Assembly: GCA_963818775.1 (NCBI GenBank)
Contig: CAWFUF010000030.1
Location: forward strand, 22,595-86,594
DNA: 64,000 nt
Direction: 5' to 3'
Origin: JAMXLO01 sp963818775
GTDB lineage: Bacteria; Pseudomonadota; Alphaproteobacteria; Acetobacterales; Acetobacteraceae
The translations under genes and the position numbers were made by a program. Shown piece after piece: positions 35,620 to 44,572 of the stretch; the stretch's first letter is position 1; the number at the start of each line of letters is the position of its first letter. The notes beneath the pieces are model-generated. The model saw nothing but the letters and a program-made list of their open reading frames with translations, had not been told where the DNA came from and did no database searches.

Positions 35620-35645
35620 GCTGCCCCTGCACGACCAGGGGCAGC
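35620..35645 (+). terminator. 10-bp hairpin between repeat genes 2 and 3
   Basis: GCTGCCCCTG (35620-35629) and CAGGGGCAGC (35636-35645) are exact complements with a 6-nt loop, ten bases after the second repeat gene. It resembles the arrangement after gene 1. Confidence 0.65.
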
Positions 35646-35674
35646 AACGCGTTAACGGAGGAGGTCTCGCAACC

Positions 35675-36217
35675 ATGACGAAATCGCCCCGAATGACTCT
35701 CCTCATCGCCTCGCTCACAGTTGGCACCGCCCCCGGCATAGCATCGGCCGCCGCTCACCTGACGGACCAGCAACTGGCCGCAATGTACGCCGGGGCAGGC
35801 AATGGCAACGGAAACGGAAACGTCGGAAACAACAATGGCAACGGCAATTCCGGGAACAACAACGGCAACGGCAACGTCGGAAACAACAGCGGAAACGGCA
35901 ACGCCAACGACAACAATGGCAACAACGACGGCAGCAACAAGGGGAATGGAAACTCCACCGTTGCGGGCACCAGCATTGCGGCCGTGACGCCTGTTGCTCC
36001 AGGCATCCCCCCCAAGACGGCTAACGTGTCGAACGTCAGCGGCGTCCAGCCCTTGGCAACGTCTCAAGGCGCGATGGTTTCTCCGCTGCCGATCGGCCTG
36101 GCACTGCAGAGTGGCGTGGCCCCACCCCTGGCCGTCCTGAACGGCGTGTCGCTAAATGGCATAGTTATAACGGGAGGGTTGTTTTCGGCCGCGATGGCCA
36201 TACCGTCCGTCCGCTAG
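35675..36217 (+). CDS. Secreted Asn-Gly repeat protein 3 with non-repeat C-terminal domain
   Basis: A 180-residue protein. The signal peptide (~1-25) is followed by LTDQQLAAMYAG (29-40), the same leader-like motif as its two paralogues. Asn-rich repeats (GNGNGNGNVGNNN..., ~42-90) follow, and then a Val/Pro/Ala-rich C-terminal region of ~90 residues with a hydrophobic end (LNGIVITGGLFSAAMAIPSVR). The hydrophobic C-terminus differs from subunits 1 and 2, so it could be a nucleator, cap or surface anchor. It has a strong ribosome site, GGAGGAGG. Confidence 0.72.
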   Translation: MTKSPRMTLLIASLTVGTAPGIASAAAHLTDQQLAAMYAGAGNGNGNGNVGNNNGNGNSGNNNGNGNVGNNSGNGNANDNNGNNDGSNKGNGNSTVAGTSIAAVTPVAPGIPPKTANVSNVSGVQPLATSQGAMVSPLPIGLALQSGVAPPLAVLNGVSLNGIVITGGLFSAAMAIPSVR

Positions 36218-36239
36218 GGGCCGCCAGCGGGGGCGCCGC

Positions 36240-36788
36240 ATGCATACCGACAAATCGGCTCGTGGCAAGGCCACCGGGTCTTCCGCCCATCAGGCAGACG
36301 GGCTGAATTCTGCGGCCGGCCTTCCCCGATCACCGCTCGTGATCCTGATCGATCCGGCAAGGCTGACCCGCGAATCGCTCGGCCACCTCCTGCACGAGAA
36401 GGCGCCCGATCTTAGGATCGAGACGCTCTCCGATTGCAGCGAGACAATGGCGCATCAGCCTGAAGTTCCGGCAATAGTCCTGGTCAATGCGAAGATGGCC
36501 GAGATTACCGACCCGGTCCTGAAGTCGGCGACTGTTCGGCTGACGGAAATTTGGCCTGGCGTCCCACGTCTCCTGATCTCAGATCGGGCCGACGAGCCGG
36601 TCGCCGCGCTGGCGGCAATCCAGGATGGCTGGAGAGGGTTTTTCCCAGCCACTCTGGAAGTGGATCTGCTGCTAGCGGCGGTTCGCCTCGTGATTTCTCG
36701 GGGCATCTTCCTGCCGCCTGAGGTAGCGCAGCACTGTGCGGCCTTGCTCTCGTCCAGTGAATTTTGGCCACATCAGCCGCCACCTTAG
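36240..36788 (+). CDS. LuxR-type pseudo-receiver protein lacking the HTH domain
   Basis: A 182-residue protein whose central part (PLVILIDPARLTRESLGHLLHEKAPDLRIETLSDC...WRGFFPATLEVDLLLAAVRLVISRGIFLPPEV) aligns by eye with the receiver-like domain of the regulator at 37135-37920. It stops before the DNA-binding HTH. The phospho-Asp site is replaced by Asn (IVLVNAKM), so phosphorylation is unlikely. It may bind or titrate its full-length partner, or be a truncated duplicate. It lies 22 nt after repeat gene 3, probably in the same transcript. Confidence 0.65.
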   Translation: MHTDKSARGKATGSSAHQADGLNSAAGLPRSPLVILIDPARLTRESLGHLLHEKAPDLRIETLSDCSETMAHQPEVPAIVLVNAKMAEITDPVLKSATVRLTEIWPGVPRLLISDRADEPVAALAAIQDGWRGFFPATLEVDLLLAAVRLVISRGIFLPPEVAQHCAALLSSSEFWPHQPPP

Positions 36789-37134
36789 CGAAGTGCGCGC
36801 GAATCCTTTCGCCGCGGAATGCAACCCAGTATAAGAATGTGCAATCCGCTGCACTTAGCTCATTTCTATAAGCACCTCCGACCCTAGACTTATAGGCTGC
36901 ACCCTTGGATGCAGCATTGGCAGCGCGCACAGCACTCCGGTCCAACGCGGCACTGCTCATGAAACTTTTGCATTGGCTCTTTTTGCTTGCGTTTTCCATT
37001 GATTAACGTACTATTGACGCAGACATAACAATATGTCACGAAATCGTGAGTTTGTTGGGGTTGGTGGCCGTTCAAATTCCGCCGGGCAGCTCCGCGACTG
37101 ACGCGTCTGGCCTTGGCGTGCCTAGGGGGAAGCA
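36789..37134 (+). promoter_or_regulatory. Upstream region of the LuxR-type regulator with inverted repeat
   Basis: 346 nt without a gene, with AT-rich stretches unlike the surrounding coding DNA. It contains a perfect 6-bp inverted repeat TCACGA-AA-TCGTGA at 37036-37049, a plausible site for a dimeric regulator, about 86 nt before the regulator start. The ribosome site AGGGGGAAGCA precedes 37135. No RNA gene was recognised. Confidence 0.45.
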
Positions 37135-37920
37135 ATGAGCCGCCTACAAAAACCGGGCTCTCCATACAACGATCTACCCGTCCAGAGTTCGTGGTACGTT
37201 CCCTCCGATGCACCGGAGGAGGATAATCAGCCCGACGGCCATTCAGGCCGCATTCTGCTGGTTGATGCCAGCGCAGTAACCCGAGAGAGCCTCGTGCACA
37301 TGATGCGGTCGCGCGCCGCAGACATTGAGGTGGCGAGTGTACCCGACTGCTACACGCCCACAGCGCACGTACCAGACCTGATCCTGGTCAATATCCATGA
37401 CGCAACGATCGACGATCCCGAGATCCAGAGGGGAATTGCGGAGCTGAAGTGGACCTTTGGCGCATCTCGCCCGACCGCAGTTATTGCCGATCGGAATGAA
37501 TGGCAGCCTGCGATCAGTGCGATACGTGACCACGCTCTAAGAGGTTATATCCCTACCAGCCTCAGCCCACGTATCGCCACCGCCGCGGTTCGACTGATGC
37601 TGGCCGGCGGCACGTTCGCGCCGGTTACCTTGACCGCAGGGCTTCCGCAGGCCATCGACCGCAATGACCTGCCTGCCCCCGCCGATGGCCAGGCGGCGCA
37701 AGATTACCGGCTGACCTACCGCGAATCAGAAGTATTGCGGCTGCTTCAACTGGGCAAGCCGAACAAGATCATTGCATTCGAGCTCGCAATATCGGAGAGC
37801 ACTGTCAAGGTGCACGTAAGGAACATAATGAAAAAATTGCATGCGACCAATCGTACGCAGGTTGCTCTGCTGCTGCGGGGCGCAATCTCTGCTATTGCAG
37901 CGGTAGAACCCGCCCTGTAG
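37135..37920 (+). CDS. LuxR/CsgD-like transcriptional regulator with atypical receiver domain
   Basis: A 261-residue protein. The N-terminal receiver-like domain (~38-160) has one acidic-pocket Asp in ILLVDASAVTRES but Asn at the phospho-acceptor position (LILVNIHDA) and no conserved Lys (GYIPTSL). The C-terminal LuxR HTH (LTYRESEVLRLLQLGKPNKIIA...STVKVHVRNIMKKL, ~194-250) is complete. Atypical receivers are also found in the matrix regulators CsgD and VpsT, so control of the neighbouring fibre locus is a reasonable inference. It may act on the inverted repeat in its own upstream region. Confidence 0.85.
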   Translation: MSRLQKPGSPYNDLPVQSSWYVPSDAPEEDNQPDGHSGRILLVDASAVTRESLVHMMRSRAADIEVASVPDCYTPTAHVPDLILVNIHDATIDDPEIQRGIAELKWTFGASRPTAVIADRNEWQPAISAIRDHALRGYIPTSLSPRIATAAVRLMLAGGTFAPVTLTAGLPQAIDRNDLPAPADGQAAQDYRLTYRESEVLRLLQLGKPNKIIAFELAISESTVKVHVRNIMKKLHATNRTQVALLLRGAISAIAAVEPAL

Positions 37921-38127
37921 CGAAGAGCAGTCGTCCGCGACCGTGAATCGGCGCGGTCATCCCCAGTTCGCACGTGACACCACCCTTCACTAAGGCCTGC
38001 TGCGCGCTTAGCATCGGGCACAAGGCGTTACCCGCCCAACCTTGCGGGCACGTCGGCGACCGGGAAGAAGCGTCGTCTTCAGGAACGCTCAACAGGCTGG
38101 GGGGCTTCAACAATAAATCCTGCTACC

Positions 38128-39366
38128 GTGCATCGGCGCCTGACGCGCGCCATCCTCGTCGGCGCCATGCTGTTGTTGGCACATCCGCTGCTTGCCAAAG
38201 CGCAGGCTCCGGTGACCGACCCGATGGGTGTGGTGCGCATCCCAAAAGGCGCGCCGATCCAGATTGGCGCCTACTGGGTCATGTCCGGCGCTGACACCGC
38301 AATGGGTATCGATTCCAAACGCGGCGCCGAACTCGCCTTTCGCGCTATCGGCAACAAGCTGCTCGGGCATCCGATCAAGTTCACGGTCGAGGATGATCAG
38401 TGCAACGCCGAGGGCGGCCAGACCGCAGCGACCAAGTTGGCTGCGAACCCGCAGAACCTGATCGTGCTGGGCGGCGCCTGTTCGTCTGCCGCCACGCCGG
38501 CCGCGCCGATCCTCTGGCAGCAGGGCATCACCAACATCTGCAACGCATGCTCGGCGCCGTCGCTGACCGCACCGGACCGCGGGCCGCAATACGCCGGCTT
38601 CGGCCGCACCATCGCCAGCGACATCGACCAGGGCGCCTCTGACGCGAAATACGTCTTCACCGTTCTGAAGGCGAAGACCGTCGTCGCCGTCCACGACGGC
38701 AGCCCCTATGCCCAGCAGCTCGCCGCCGTTATGGCGAAAAGCTTCGAGGGCCTGGGCGGCAAGATCATGTCGACGGAAGCGATCGCGCCAACCGACGTGG
38801 ACATGCATCCAGTGCTGACCAAGATCGCTGCCGAGAAGCCGGATGTGATCTACATGCCGATCTTCGTCGCCGCAGCAGCGCAGATGCTGCGCCAGTCCAA
38901 GGAGATCCCAGGGCTGGAACACACCACGTTGGTCGGCGGCGGCTCGCTCGCGGCAGCGGAGTTCATCGAGGCTGCCGGCCCGTCAGTCGTCGGCTTCCAC
39001 ATCTGCTATCCCGACGTCTCGGTCGACACGATGGGCAAGGCCTATCCGTCGTTCGTCGAGGAATACAAGAAAGTGTATGGCGAGGCACCGATCTCGGGCT
39101 ACCACGCCAATGCCTACGATGCCGCGGAGATGGCGATCAAGGCGATCCCCAAAGTGGCCAAGACCGACAAGGAAGGCAATCTGTACATTGGCCGCAAGGC
39201 CCTGCGGGACGCCGTGTTCGCCGAAAAATTCGACGGCATGAGCGGGCCGATCGCCTGCGACGCGTACGGCCAGTGCGCGAAGTTCAAGCCTGCAGTCTAC
39301 GAGTTCATCTCGGACGACCCGAAGACATTCTCGATGGGCAAGAACCCCAAGAAGGTCTGGCCATAA
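38128..39366 (+). CDS. LivK-like ABC substrate-binding protein (orphan)
   Basis: A 412-residue periplasmic protein with a Sec signal (AILVGAMLLLAHPLLAKAQA), GAPIQIGAYWVMSGADTAMG, VLGGACSSAATPAAPI and GPIACDAYGQC. It starts with GTG at 38128; an ATG at 38167 would cut into the signal. No permease or ATPase genes are adjacent, so it either feeds a remote transporter or has a sensing role. Four Cys in two close pairs (GGACS, CNACS) could form disulfides. Confidence 0.85.
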   Translation: MHRRLTRAILVGAMLLLAHPLLAKAQAPVTDPMGVVRIPKGAPIQIGAYWVMSGADTAMGIDSKRGAELAFRAIGNKLLGHPIKFTVEDDQCNAEGGQTAATKLAANPQNLIVLGGACSSAATPAAPILWQQGITNICNACSAPSLTAPDRGPQYAGFGRTIASDIDQGASDAKYVFTVLKAKTVVAVHDGSPYAQQLAAVMAKSFEGLGGKIMSTEAIAPTDVDMHPVLTKIAAEKPDVIYMPIFVAAAAQMLRQSKEIPGLEHTTLVGGGSLAAAEFIEAAGPSVVGFHICYPDVSVDTMGKAYPSFVEEYKKVYGEAPISGYHANAYDAAEMAIKAIPKVAKTDKEGNLYIGRKALRDAVFAEKFDGMSGPIACDAYGQCAKFKPAVYEFISDDPKTFSMGKNPKKVWP

Positions 39367-39380
39367 AATCTGTCGAACGA

Positions 39381-39410
39381 CCTGTCATTGCGAGCGGAGC
39401 GAAGCAATCC
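39381..39410. repeat. Dispersed short repeat, TCATTGCGAGCG type, copy 1
   Basis: CCTGTCATTGCGAGCGGAGC... is almost identical over ~30 nt to 47552-47581. This short intergenic repeat family is widespread in alphaproteobacteria. The sequence after it (ATGGATCGCTTCG) suggests a longer imperfect palindrome. Confidence 0.7.
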
Positions 39411-39435
39411 CCATCGTGCCATGGATCGCTTCGCC

Positions 39436-40617
39436 TCACGCCTTCACAAACAACCGCCGGGGTACGTCCGCCAGGCATTCCACGCCGGTCTCGGTGATCA
39501 CGATACTTTCCGTGATCTCCAGGCCCATCGTCTCCAGCCACAGGCCGGTCATGAAGTGGAACGTCATGCCGGGTTGCAACTCGGTCGTGTCGCCGGGTCG
39601 CAGGCTCATGGTGCGTTCGCCCCAGTCAGGCGGATAGCTGAGGCCGATCGAATAGCCAGTGCGATTGTCCTTGATGATGTTGTATTTCCTCAGCACCGTG
39701 AAGAACGCATTGGCGATATCCTCACAGACATTTCCAGGTCTTGCCGCGGCGAGTCCGGCCTCCATGCCCTCCAACGTCGCCTTCTCCGCATCGAGAAACT
39801 GCTGCGTGGGTCTGCCGAGAAACACCGTGCGCGACAACGGACAATGGTATCGCCTGTAACATCCGGCCAGCTCGAAAAACGTTCCCTCCCCCGCGCGCAT
39901 GGGCCGGTCGTCCCAGGTCAGATGCGGAGCCGAGGCTTCGATACCTGAAGGCAGCAGCGGCACGACCGCGGCGTAGTCACCACCGTACCCGTCCACGCCA
40001 CGGATGGCCGCATCGTATATTTCTGCGACCAGATCGCACTTGCGCATCCCCGGCTCGACTTTGTCGACGATCCTCTGATGCATGGCCGCCACAATACGCC
40101 CGGCGCGTCGCATGTACTCCAGCTCCGTCGGGCTCTTGACCGCCCGCTGCCAATTCACCAGCGAACGCGAGTCAGTGAAGCGGGCGCTTGGCAGGTGCGC
40201 GACGAGCGACGCGTAGGCAGCGGCAGTGAACCAGTAATTGTCCATCTCCACTCCGATCGAAGCGCGCTCCCACCCACGGTCCTTGATGACGCCGGACAGA
40301 AAATCCATCGGGTGTCGCTCGACGGACTGCACGTAGTGATCGGGATAACCCACGATGCTGTCGTGACGCAGCCACGTCGTGCGCCGGGCGCCATTCGCGT
40401 CCTGCCCGCGCCCATACCAGACAGGCTCGCCCTCGGCTGGCATCAGCACGCACTGATGAACGTAGAACGACCAGCCGTCATAGCCGGTCAGCCAATGCAT
40501 GTTGGACGGATCGGTTACGATCAGCAGTTCGATGCCCGCGCTCGCCATGGCGGTCCGTGTCCTGGTGAGACGCGCGTCATATTCCGAGGGCGAAAAATTG
40601 AGTTGGGGTGAACTCAC
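39436..40617 (-). CDS. M24-family peptidase, ectoine-hydrolase (DoeA)-like
   Basis: A 393-residue pita-bread-fold enzyme. IELLIVTDPSNMHWLTGYDGWSFYVHQ, DPSNMHW and GYPDHYVQSVERHPMDFL strongly resemble DoeA ectoine hydrolases. The C-terminal TGYSIGLSYPPDWGERTMSLRPGD and TFHFMTGLW form the metal-site region. Starts with GTG overlapping the permease stop (GTGA). The deacetylase and diaminobutyrate genes of ectoine breakdown are not here, so an Xaa-Pro-type or other amide substrate imported by the adjacent ABC system is equally possible. Confidence 0.8.
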   Translation of the reverse strand: MSSPQLNFSPSEYDARLTRTRTAMASAGIELLIVTDPSNMHWLTGYDGWSFYVHQCVLMPAEGEPVWYGRGQDANGARRTTWLRHDSIVGYPDHYVQSVERHPMDFLSGVIKDRGWERASIGVEMDNYWFTAAAYASLVAHLPSARFTDSRSLVNWQRAVKSPTELEYMRRAGRIVAAMHQRIVDKVEPGMRKCDLVAEIYDAAIRGVDGYGGDYAAVVPLLPSGIEASAPHLTWDDRPMRAGEGTFFELAGCYRRYHCPLSRTVFLGRPTQQFLDAEKATLEGMEAGLAAARPGNVCEDIANAFFTVLRKYNIIKDNRTGYSIGLSYPPDWGERTMSLRPGDTTELQPGMTFHFMTGLWLETMGLEITESIVITETGVECLADVPRRLFVKA

Positions 40618-41408
40618 ACCGTCCCTCCCGGCTCACTGGCCTGATGCCGACGAACCAGATGGGCGCCCAGCAACAGCATCGCGCTCAATGCAATTGTCAG
40701 CGTCGAGACCGCGGCAATGGTTGGATCGATGGCGAAGCGGAGATCGTCCCACATTCGCCGCGGTAGAGTGATCGCGCCCGAGCCAGACAGGAACAACGCG
40801 ACGATCAATTCGTCGAACGAGGTGATGAAGGCGAACAGCGCTCCGACGAGGACACCGGGACGGATGAGCGGCAATGTCACCTGACGGAACGCGCCCCATG
40901 GCGTCGCGCCGAGACTGAGTGCCGCCTGTTCCAATCGGCGATCTAGACCCGCCAGGCTGGCGCTGACGCTGGTAACGACGAACGGCACGGCAAGGCAGGT
41001 GTGCGCCAACACAAGACCCGCCGGCGTTCCGACCAACCGATAGCGCGCGAACACGTAGTAGATGCCGATGGCCACCACGATACCGGGCACGATCAGCGGC
41101 GACAGGATCAGCGCGCCCATGATGGTACGCATGGCGGGCGGCAGTCGTGCCAGTCCAAGTGAGGCTAGCGTTCCGAGTATGGTCGACAACACAACAACGC
41201 ACCCAGCAACGCCGAGGCTGAGCCATGTCGATGCAAGCCATTCGCCGCTGCCCAGATAGGCGCGATACCAGCGGATGCCCAGACCAGGCGGAGGAAAGGT
41301 CAAATAGCTTGCCGAAGAGAACGACAGCACGACAACGATCAGAATCGGCAGCACCAGGAACATCAGCACGACGATCCAGAGAACGCGGAACGCCGCGCGC
41401 CCGATCAT
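40614..41408 (-). CDS. PotC-like ABC transporter permease
   Basis: A 264-residue inner-membrane protein with six hydrophobic segments (LWIVVLMFLVLPILIVVVL onward). The cytoplasmic EAA loop is EQAALSLGATPWGAFRQVTL. It is the second permease of a spermidine/putrescine-type importer. The start at 41408 overlaps the first permease stop by 4 nt. Confidence 0.9.
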   Translation of the reverse strand: MIGRAAFRVLWIVVLMFLVLPILIVVVLSFSSASYLTFPPPGLGIRWYRAYLGSGEWLASTWLSLGVAGCVVVLSTILGTLASLGLARLPPAMRTIMGALILSPLIVPGIVVAIGIYYVFARYRLVGTPAGLVLAHTCLAVPFVVTSVSASLAGLDRRLEQAALSLGATPWGAFRQVTLPLIRPGVLVGALFAFITSFDELIVALFLSGSGAITLPRRMWDDLRFAIDPTIAAVSTLTIALSAMLLLGAHLVRRHQASEPGGTV

Positions 41409-42280
41409 CGCGTGGCCGTCCGAAGCAGGTCCCGCATGCCCGGCAGGCGCTGAAACGCCGCGATCAGCAGCAGGGTGACGGCGAGCAGCGCGGCGGACAG
41501 GCAAGCAGCGTACGGCCAGTTCAGCAGATCGACCTGCTGCGCGATAAGCATCGACAGCATGAGATCGCGCGGCCCCCCGACCAGCGCCGGCGTGATATAG
41601 AAGCCAAGCGACAGCACGAACACAAGCAAGCTGCCTGCGGCAACTCCCGGAAGTGACAGCGGCAGCACGACGTGCAGGAACACCCGCCACGGAGGTGCGC
41701 CCAGCCCCGCCGCCGCGCGTGGCAAAGCGCCGTCGATCTGGCGCAGCACGCTGGCGATCGGCAGGATCATGTAAGGCAGCAGGATATGGATCATCGCAAT
41801 ATGCACGGCGAATGACGTATTCAACAGGCGAAGCGGCGCACCGATCAGGCCGACGCCGATCAGCAGTTCGTTGATCACGCCGTGCCGTCCCAGCAGCACC
41901 ATCCACGCGTAGCTGCGCACCAGGACGCTGGTCCAGAACGGCAGCAGGACCACGATCAGCACCATGGTCGCCGCTCCGCGCCGCAGCCGCGACAGCGCGA
42001 GCGCCACGGGGTAGCCCAGCAAAATAGTGCCAAGCGTGACGACGCAAGCAGTGCGCAGCGTTGTCCAGAACACCTCCAGGAAGACGCTGTCCGCAGCCAG
42101 CCTGCGGTAATTGTCCAGTGTCCAGCTCGGTTCCGCGAGGCTGCGCAGCAACATGGACGCAAGCGGCACCAGGTAGAATGCCAGCATGTAGAGTGCCAGC
42201 GGCAATACCAGCAGGATCGGGCCAATGCGCTGCCAGGACACGCGTGGCAATCGCACGGGCGCTATCGCAACAGTGGCCAT
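41405..42280 (-). CDS. PotB-like ABC transporter permease
   Basis: A 291-residue inner-membrane protein with six predicted membrane segments, beginning IGPILLVLPLALYMLAFYLV. The EAA loop is PRAAAGLGAPPWRVFLHVVL. It pairs with the PotC-like permease. It lies 3 nt from the end of the ATPase gene. Confidence 0.9.
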   Translation of the reverse strand: MATVAIAPVRLPRVSWQRIGPILLVLPLALYMLAFYLVPLASMLLRSLAEPSWTLDNYRRLAADSVFLEVFWTTLRTACVVTLGTILLGYPVALALSRLRRGAATMVLIVVLLPFWTSVLVRSYAWMVLLGRHGVINELLIGVGLIGAPLRLLNTSFAVHIAMIHILLPYMILPIASVLRQIDGALPRAAAGLGAPPWRVFLHVVLPLSLPGVAAGSLLVFVLSLGFYITPALVGGPRDLMLSMLIAQQVDLLNWPYAACLSAALLAVTLLLIAAFQRLPGMRDLLRTATR

Positions 42281-42283
42281 ATG

Positions 42284-43402
42284 TCAGACGACGACCGTAT
42301 CGGCGATCGACCACGCAAGCTCCACGCTTTCACCGACAACCCGACGGCGGACAGTCGCGCTGGAGGGCTCTTTGAGAACAATCGAAACGCCGCCCGCGCA
42401 ATGGCAAAGATAGCGGCAGTGTTCGCCGGCAAACACCGTCTCTGCGATGGTCCCCGCCATGCGGTTCTGGCGCGTCGCACATTGCGGCGTATCGGCGAAC
42501 CCCAGTCGCTCCGGGCGTGTCGCCAGCGTGACGGTTTCGCCAACCGTCGCAATCCGCCCACCAATCGCCCGGACTGTCGCATCTCCGCAATCCGCAACCA
42601 CCATGCCATCTTCCAAACCTCGGACGACCCCCTGCATAAAGTTCGATTCGCCGATGAACGAAGCGACAAAGCGGTCGCACGGGCGATCGTAGAGGTCCTC
42701 CGGCGTGCCGATCTGCGCGATCAGGCCTTCGTTCATCACCGCAACCCGGTCGGACATTGTCAGTGCTTCCGCCTGATCGTGCGTGACATAGATGAAGGTG
42801 ATACCCAGTTCGGCGTGCAGACGCCGCATCTCAAGCTGCAGACTCTCGCGCAACTGCTTGTCGAGTGCCCCGAGCGGCTCGTCCATCAACAGCAGGCGCG
42901 GGCGGAACACGATCGCGCGGGCAAGCGCGACACGCTGCTGCTGACCGCCGGAAAGCTGCCGAGGATAGCGCGATTGATAGCCAGGGAGCCGCACCAGCTC
43001 CAGGCTCTCCGCCACCAGTCGCGCTCGCGTCGCTCGATCCACGCCGCGCTGCTTGAGCGGAAAGCCGATATTCTCCGCCACCGTCATATGCGGGAACAAC
43101 GCATAGTTCTGGAACACCATGCCGATGTTGCGCCTGTGCGGCGGCAGCGCGACCACTGAATTTCCATCGATCGCGATGTCGCCGACGGTCGGTGTCTCGA
43201 ACCCCGCGATCATCAGCAGCGTGGTGGTCTTGCCCGATCCGCTCGGCCCCAGCAACGTCAGGAACTCGCCCGAACGGATATCGAGTGTGACGCCCCGCAC
43301 CGCGCCGACGCTGTCGAACCGCTTTTCGATGTTGCTCAGGACAACGGAGGCGCCATGGCCCGCCGTCGGCCGTCCGACAGCCAGCGTGATGGTCCCATCC
43401 AT
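42284..43402 (-). CDS. PotA-like ABC transporter ATP-binding protein
   Basis: A 372-residue ATPase with Walker A GPSGSGKTTTL (~50), Q-loop MVFQNYALFPH, signature LSGGQQQRVALARA, Walker B LLLMDEPLGALD and H-loop YVTHDQAEAL, followed by a TOBE-type regulatory domain. The start at 43402 (MDGTITLAVG) has GGAGGTG directly upstream. It energises the PotB/PotC-like channel. Confidence 0.93.
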   Translation of the reverse strand: MDGTITLAVGRPTAGHGASVVLSNIEKRFDSVGAVRGVTLDIRSGEFLTLLGPSGSGKTTTLLMIAGFETPTVGDIAIDGNSVVALPPHRRNIGMVFQNYALFPHMTVAENIGFPLKQRGVDRATRARLVAESLELVRLPGYQSRYPRQLSGGQQQRVALARAIVFRPRLLLMDEPLGALDKQLRESLQLEMRRLHAELGITFIYVTHDQAEALTMSDRVAVMNEGLIAQIGTPEDLYDRPCDRFVASFIGESNFMQGVVRGLEDGMVVADCGDATVRAIGGRIATVGETVTLATRPERLGFADTPQCATRQNRMAGTIAETVFAGEHCRYLCHCAGGVSIVLKEPSSATVRRRVVGESVELAWSIADTVVV

Positions 43403-43416
43403 CACCTCCGCTCCCG

Positions 43417-44550
43417 TCAGGCCAGTATCCACTTGTTCCAGCGCCCGATGACGGTATCGCGGTTGTCGGCCCACCATTCGTAATTGTACGGCACCAACTG
43501 CGATTTGATTGCCGGTGCACTCGGCAATGCCTCCAGTTGCTTCTCGCTCAGGTATTCCGCCGACTTGTTGTTGACCGAGCCATACGGGATCAGCATCGAC
43601 AGTCGCGCCTGAGAGACCGCCAGCGTACTGAACGCGATGAACTTCATCGCGTTGGCCTTGTTGGGCGAGTTCTTCGGCACGGCCCAGCAGTCGCGCTTCA
43701 GCAGCCCCTGGTTCCAGCTTATCGCAGCCGGCACGCCAGCCGCCTGGATCGCGGCCATGCGACCATTCCAGACCGAGGTCAGCACCACCTCGCGATCTGT
43801 AAGCATTTGCACCGGCACAGCGCCGGTCTCCCACCATTTCACCACGCTCGCCTTGATCTTGTCGTAGCTGCCGAATGCCTTCTCGATGTCGATCGGGTAC
43901 AGCTTGTCGGGCGGCACCCCTGCCGCCATCAACGCGAACTCAAGCTCCGGCGTGCTCGGACCGGCGCCGGTCAGCGCACGGTCGCCAGGGAACTTCGTCA
44001 CGTTCCAGAAGTCGGCCCAGCCGTTCGGGACGGCCCCTTTGAACGCATCGGTGCGATACGCCATCACCTGGGACCAGACCAGCATGTCGAGCGCGTAGTC
44101 GTAGCGATACAGCGGATCGATGTTGTCCACGTCCACCAGGTCGTAGTCGATCTTCTCGAAGTAGTCGCCCTTCTTCTGGAGGTTCTTCACCGTGGAACGG
44201 CCAAGCTGCACAACGTCCCACTCGACGTTGCCCGTGTCCACCATCGCCTTGACCTTGTTGACATCGGCACCAGGGAAATCGAGCGTCTTGATGCCGCTGA
44301 GCTTTTCGAACGGCGCGAAATACGCGCTCCGCTCCGCATCCTGCCCGGTGCCGCCATAGCCCGCGATGCGCACTTCACCGCTGCCCTTCAGCTTGTCCGG
44401 TATCGCGGTGATCTCCGGCATCTTCGCCGGCGCGGCTGATTGCGCGAAGCTGCGCGTACCGCCCAGAGCCGTCATGCCCGCGGCTGCCCAGGCGGCAAAA
44501 CCAAGGAAGCGGCGGCGGCTGTGGTCAGTCGTGTCGTCGCGTGTCGTCAT
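43417..44550 (-). CDS. Tat-exported PotD-like ABC substrate-binding protein
   Basis: A 377-residue periplasmic protein with a clear twin-arginine signal (SRRRFLGFAAWAAAGMTALGG, RRxFLG core). The mature part (VRIAGYGGTGQDAERSAYFAPFEKLSGI, WDVVQLGRSTVKNLQ, WADFWNVTKFPGDRAL, PYNYEWWADN) matches type II periplasmic binding proteins of the polyamine/opine class. It precedes the ATPase by 14 nt. The cargo may be an amino-acid derivative handled by the flanking hydrolases. Confidence 0.9.
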   Translation of the reverse strand: MTTRDDTTDHSRRRFLGFAAWAAAGMTALGGTRSFAQSAAPAKMPEITAIPDKLKGSGEVRIAGYGGTGQDAERSAYFAPFEKLSGIKTLDFPGADVNKVKAMVDTGNVEWDVVQLGRSTVKNLQKKGDYFEKIDYDLVDVDNIDPLYRYDYALDMLVWSQVMAYRTDAFKGAVPNGWADFWNVTKFPGDRALTGAGPSTPELEFALMAAGVPPDKLYPIDIEKAFGSYDKIKASVVKWWETGAVPVQMLTDREVVLTSVWNGRMAAIQAAGVPAAISWNQGLLKRDCWAVPKNSPNKANAMKFIAFSTLAVSQARLSMLIPYGSVNNKSAEYLSEKQLEALPSAPAIKSQLVPYNYEWWADNRDTVIGRWNKWILA

Positions 44551-44572
44551 GGCTGCGCTCCTGATCAAGGGG

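Noticed and set aside
37921..38127. Possible small RNA or riboswitch before the LivK-like gene
   Set aside because: Only weak pairing and no recognised conserved core.
41409..42314. Long minus-strand extension in front of the PotC-like permease
   Set aside because: It is an out-of-frame reading of the PotB-like permease gene; the true start is at 41408.
43403..43837. N-terminal extension of the PotA-like ATPase
   Set aside because: Overlaps the binding-protein gene and lacks ATPase motifs; the start at 43402 has a ribosome site.
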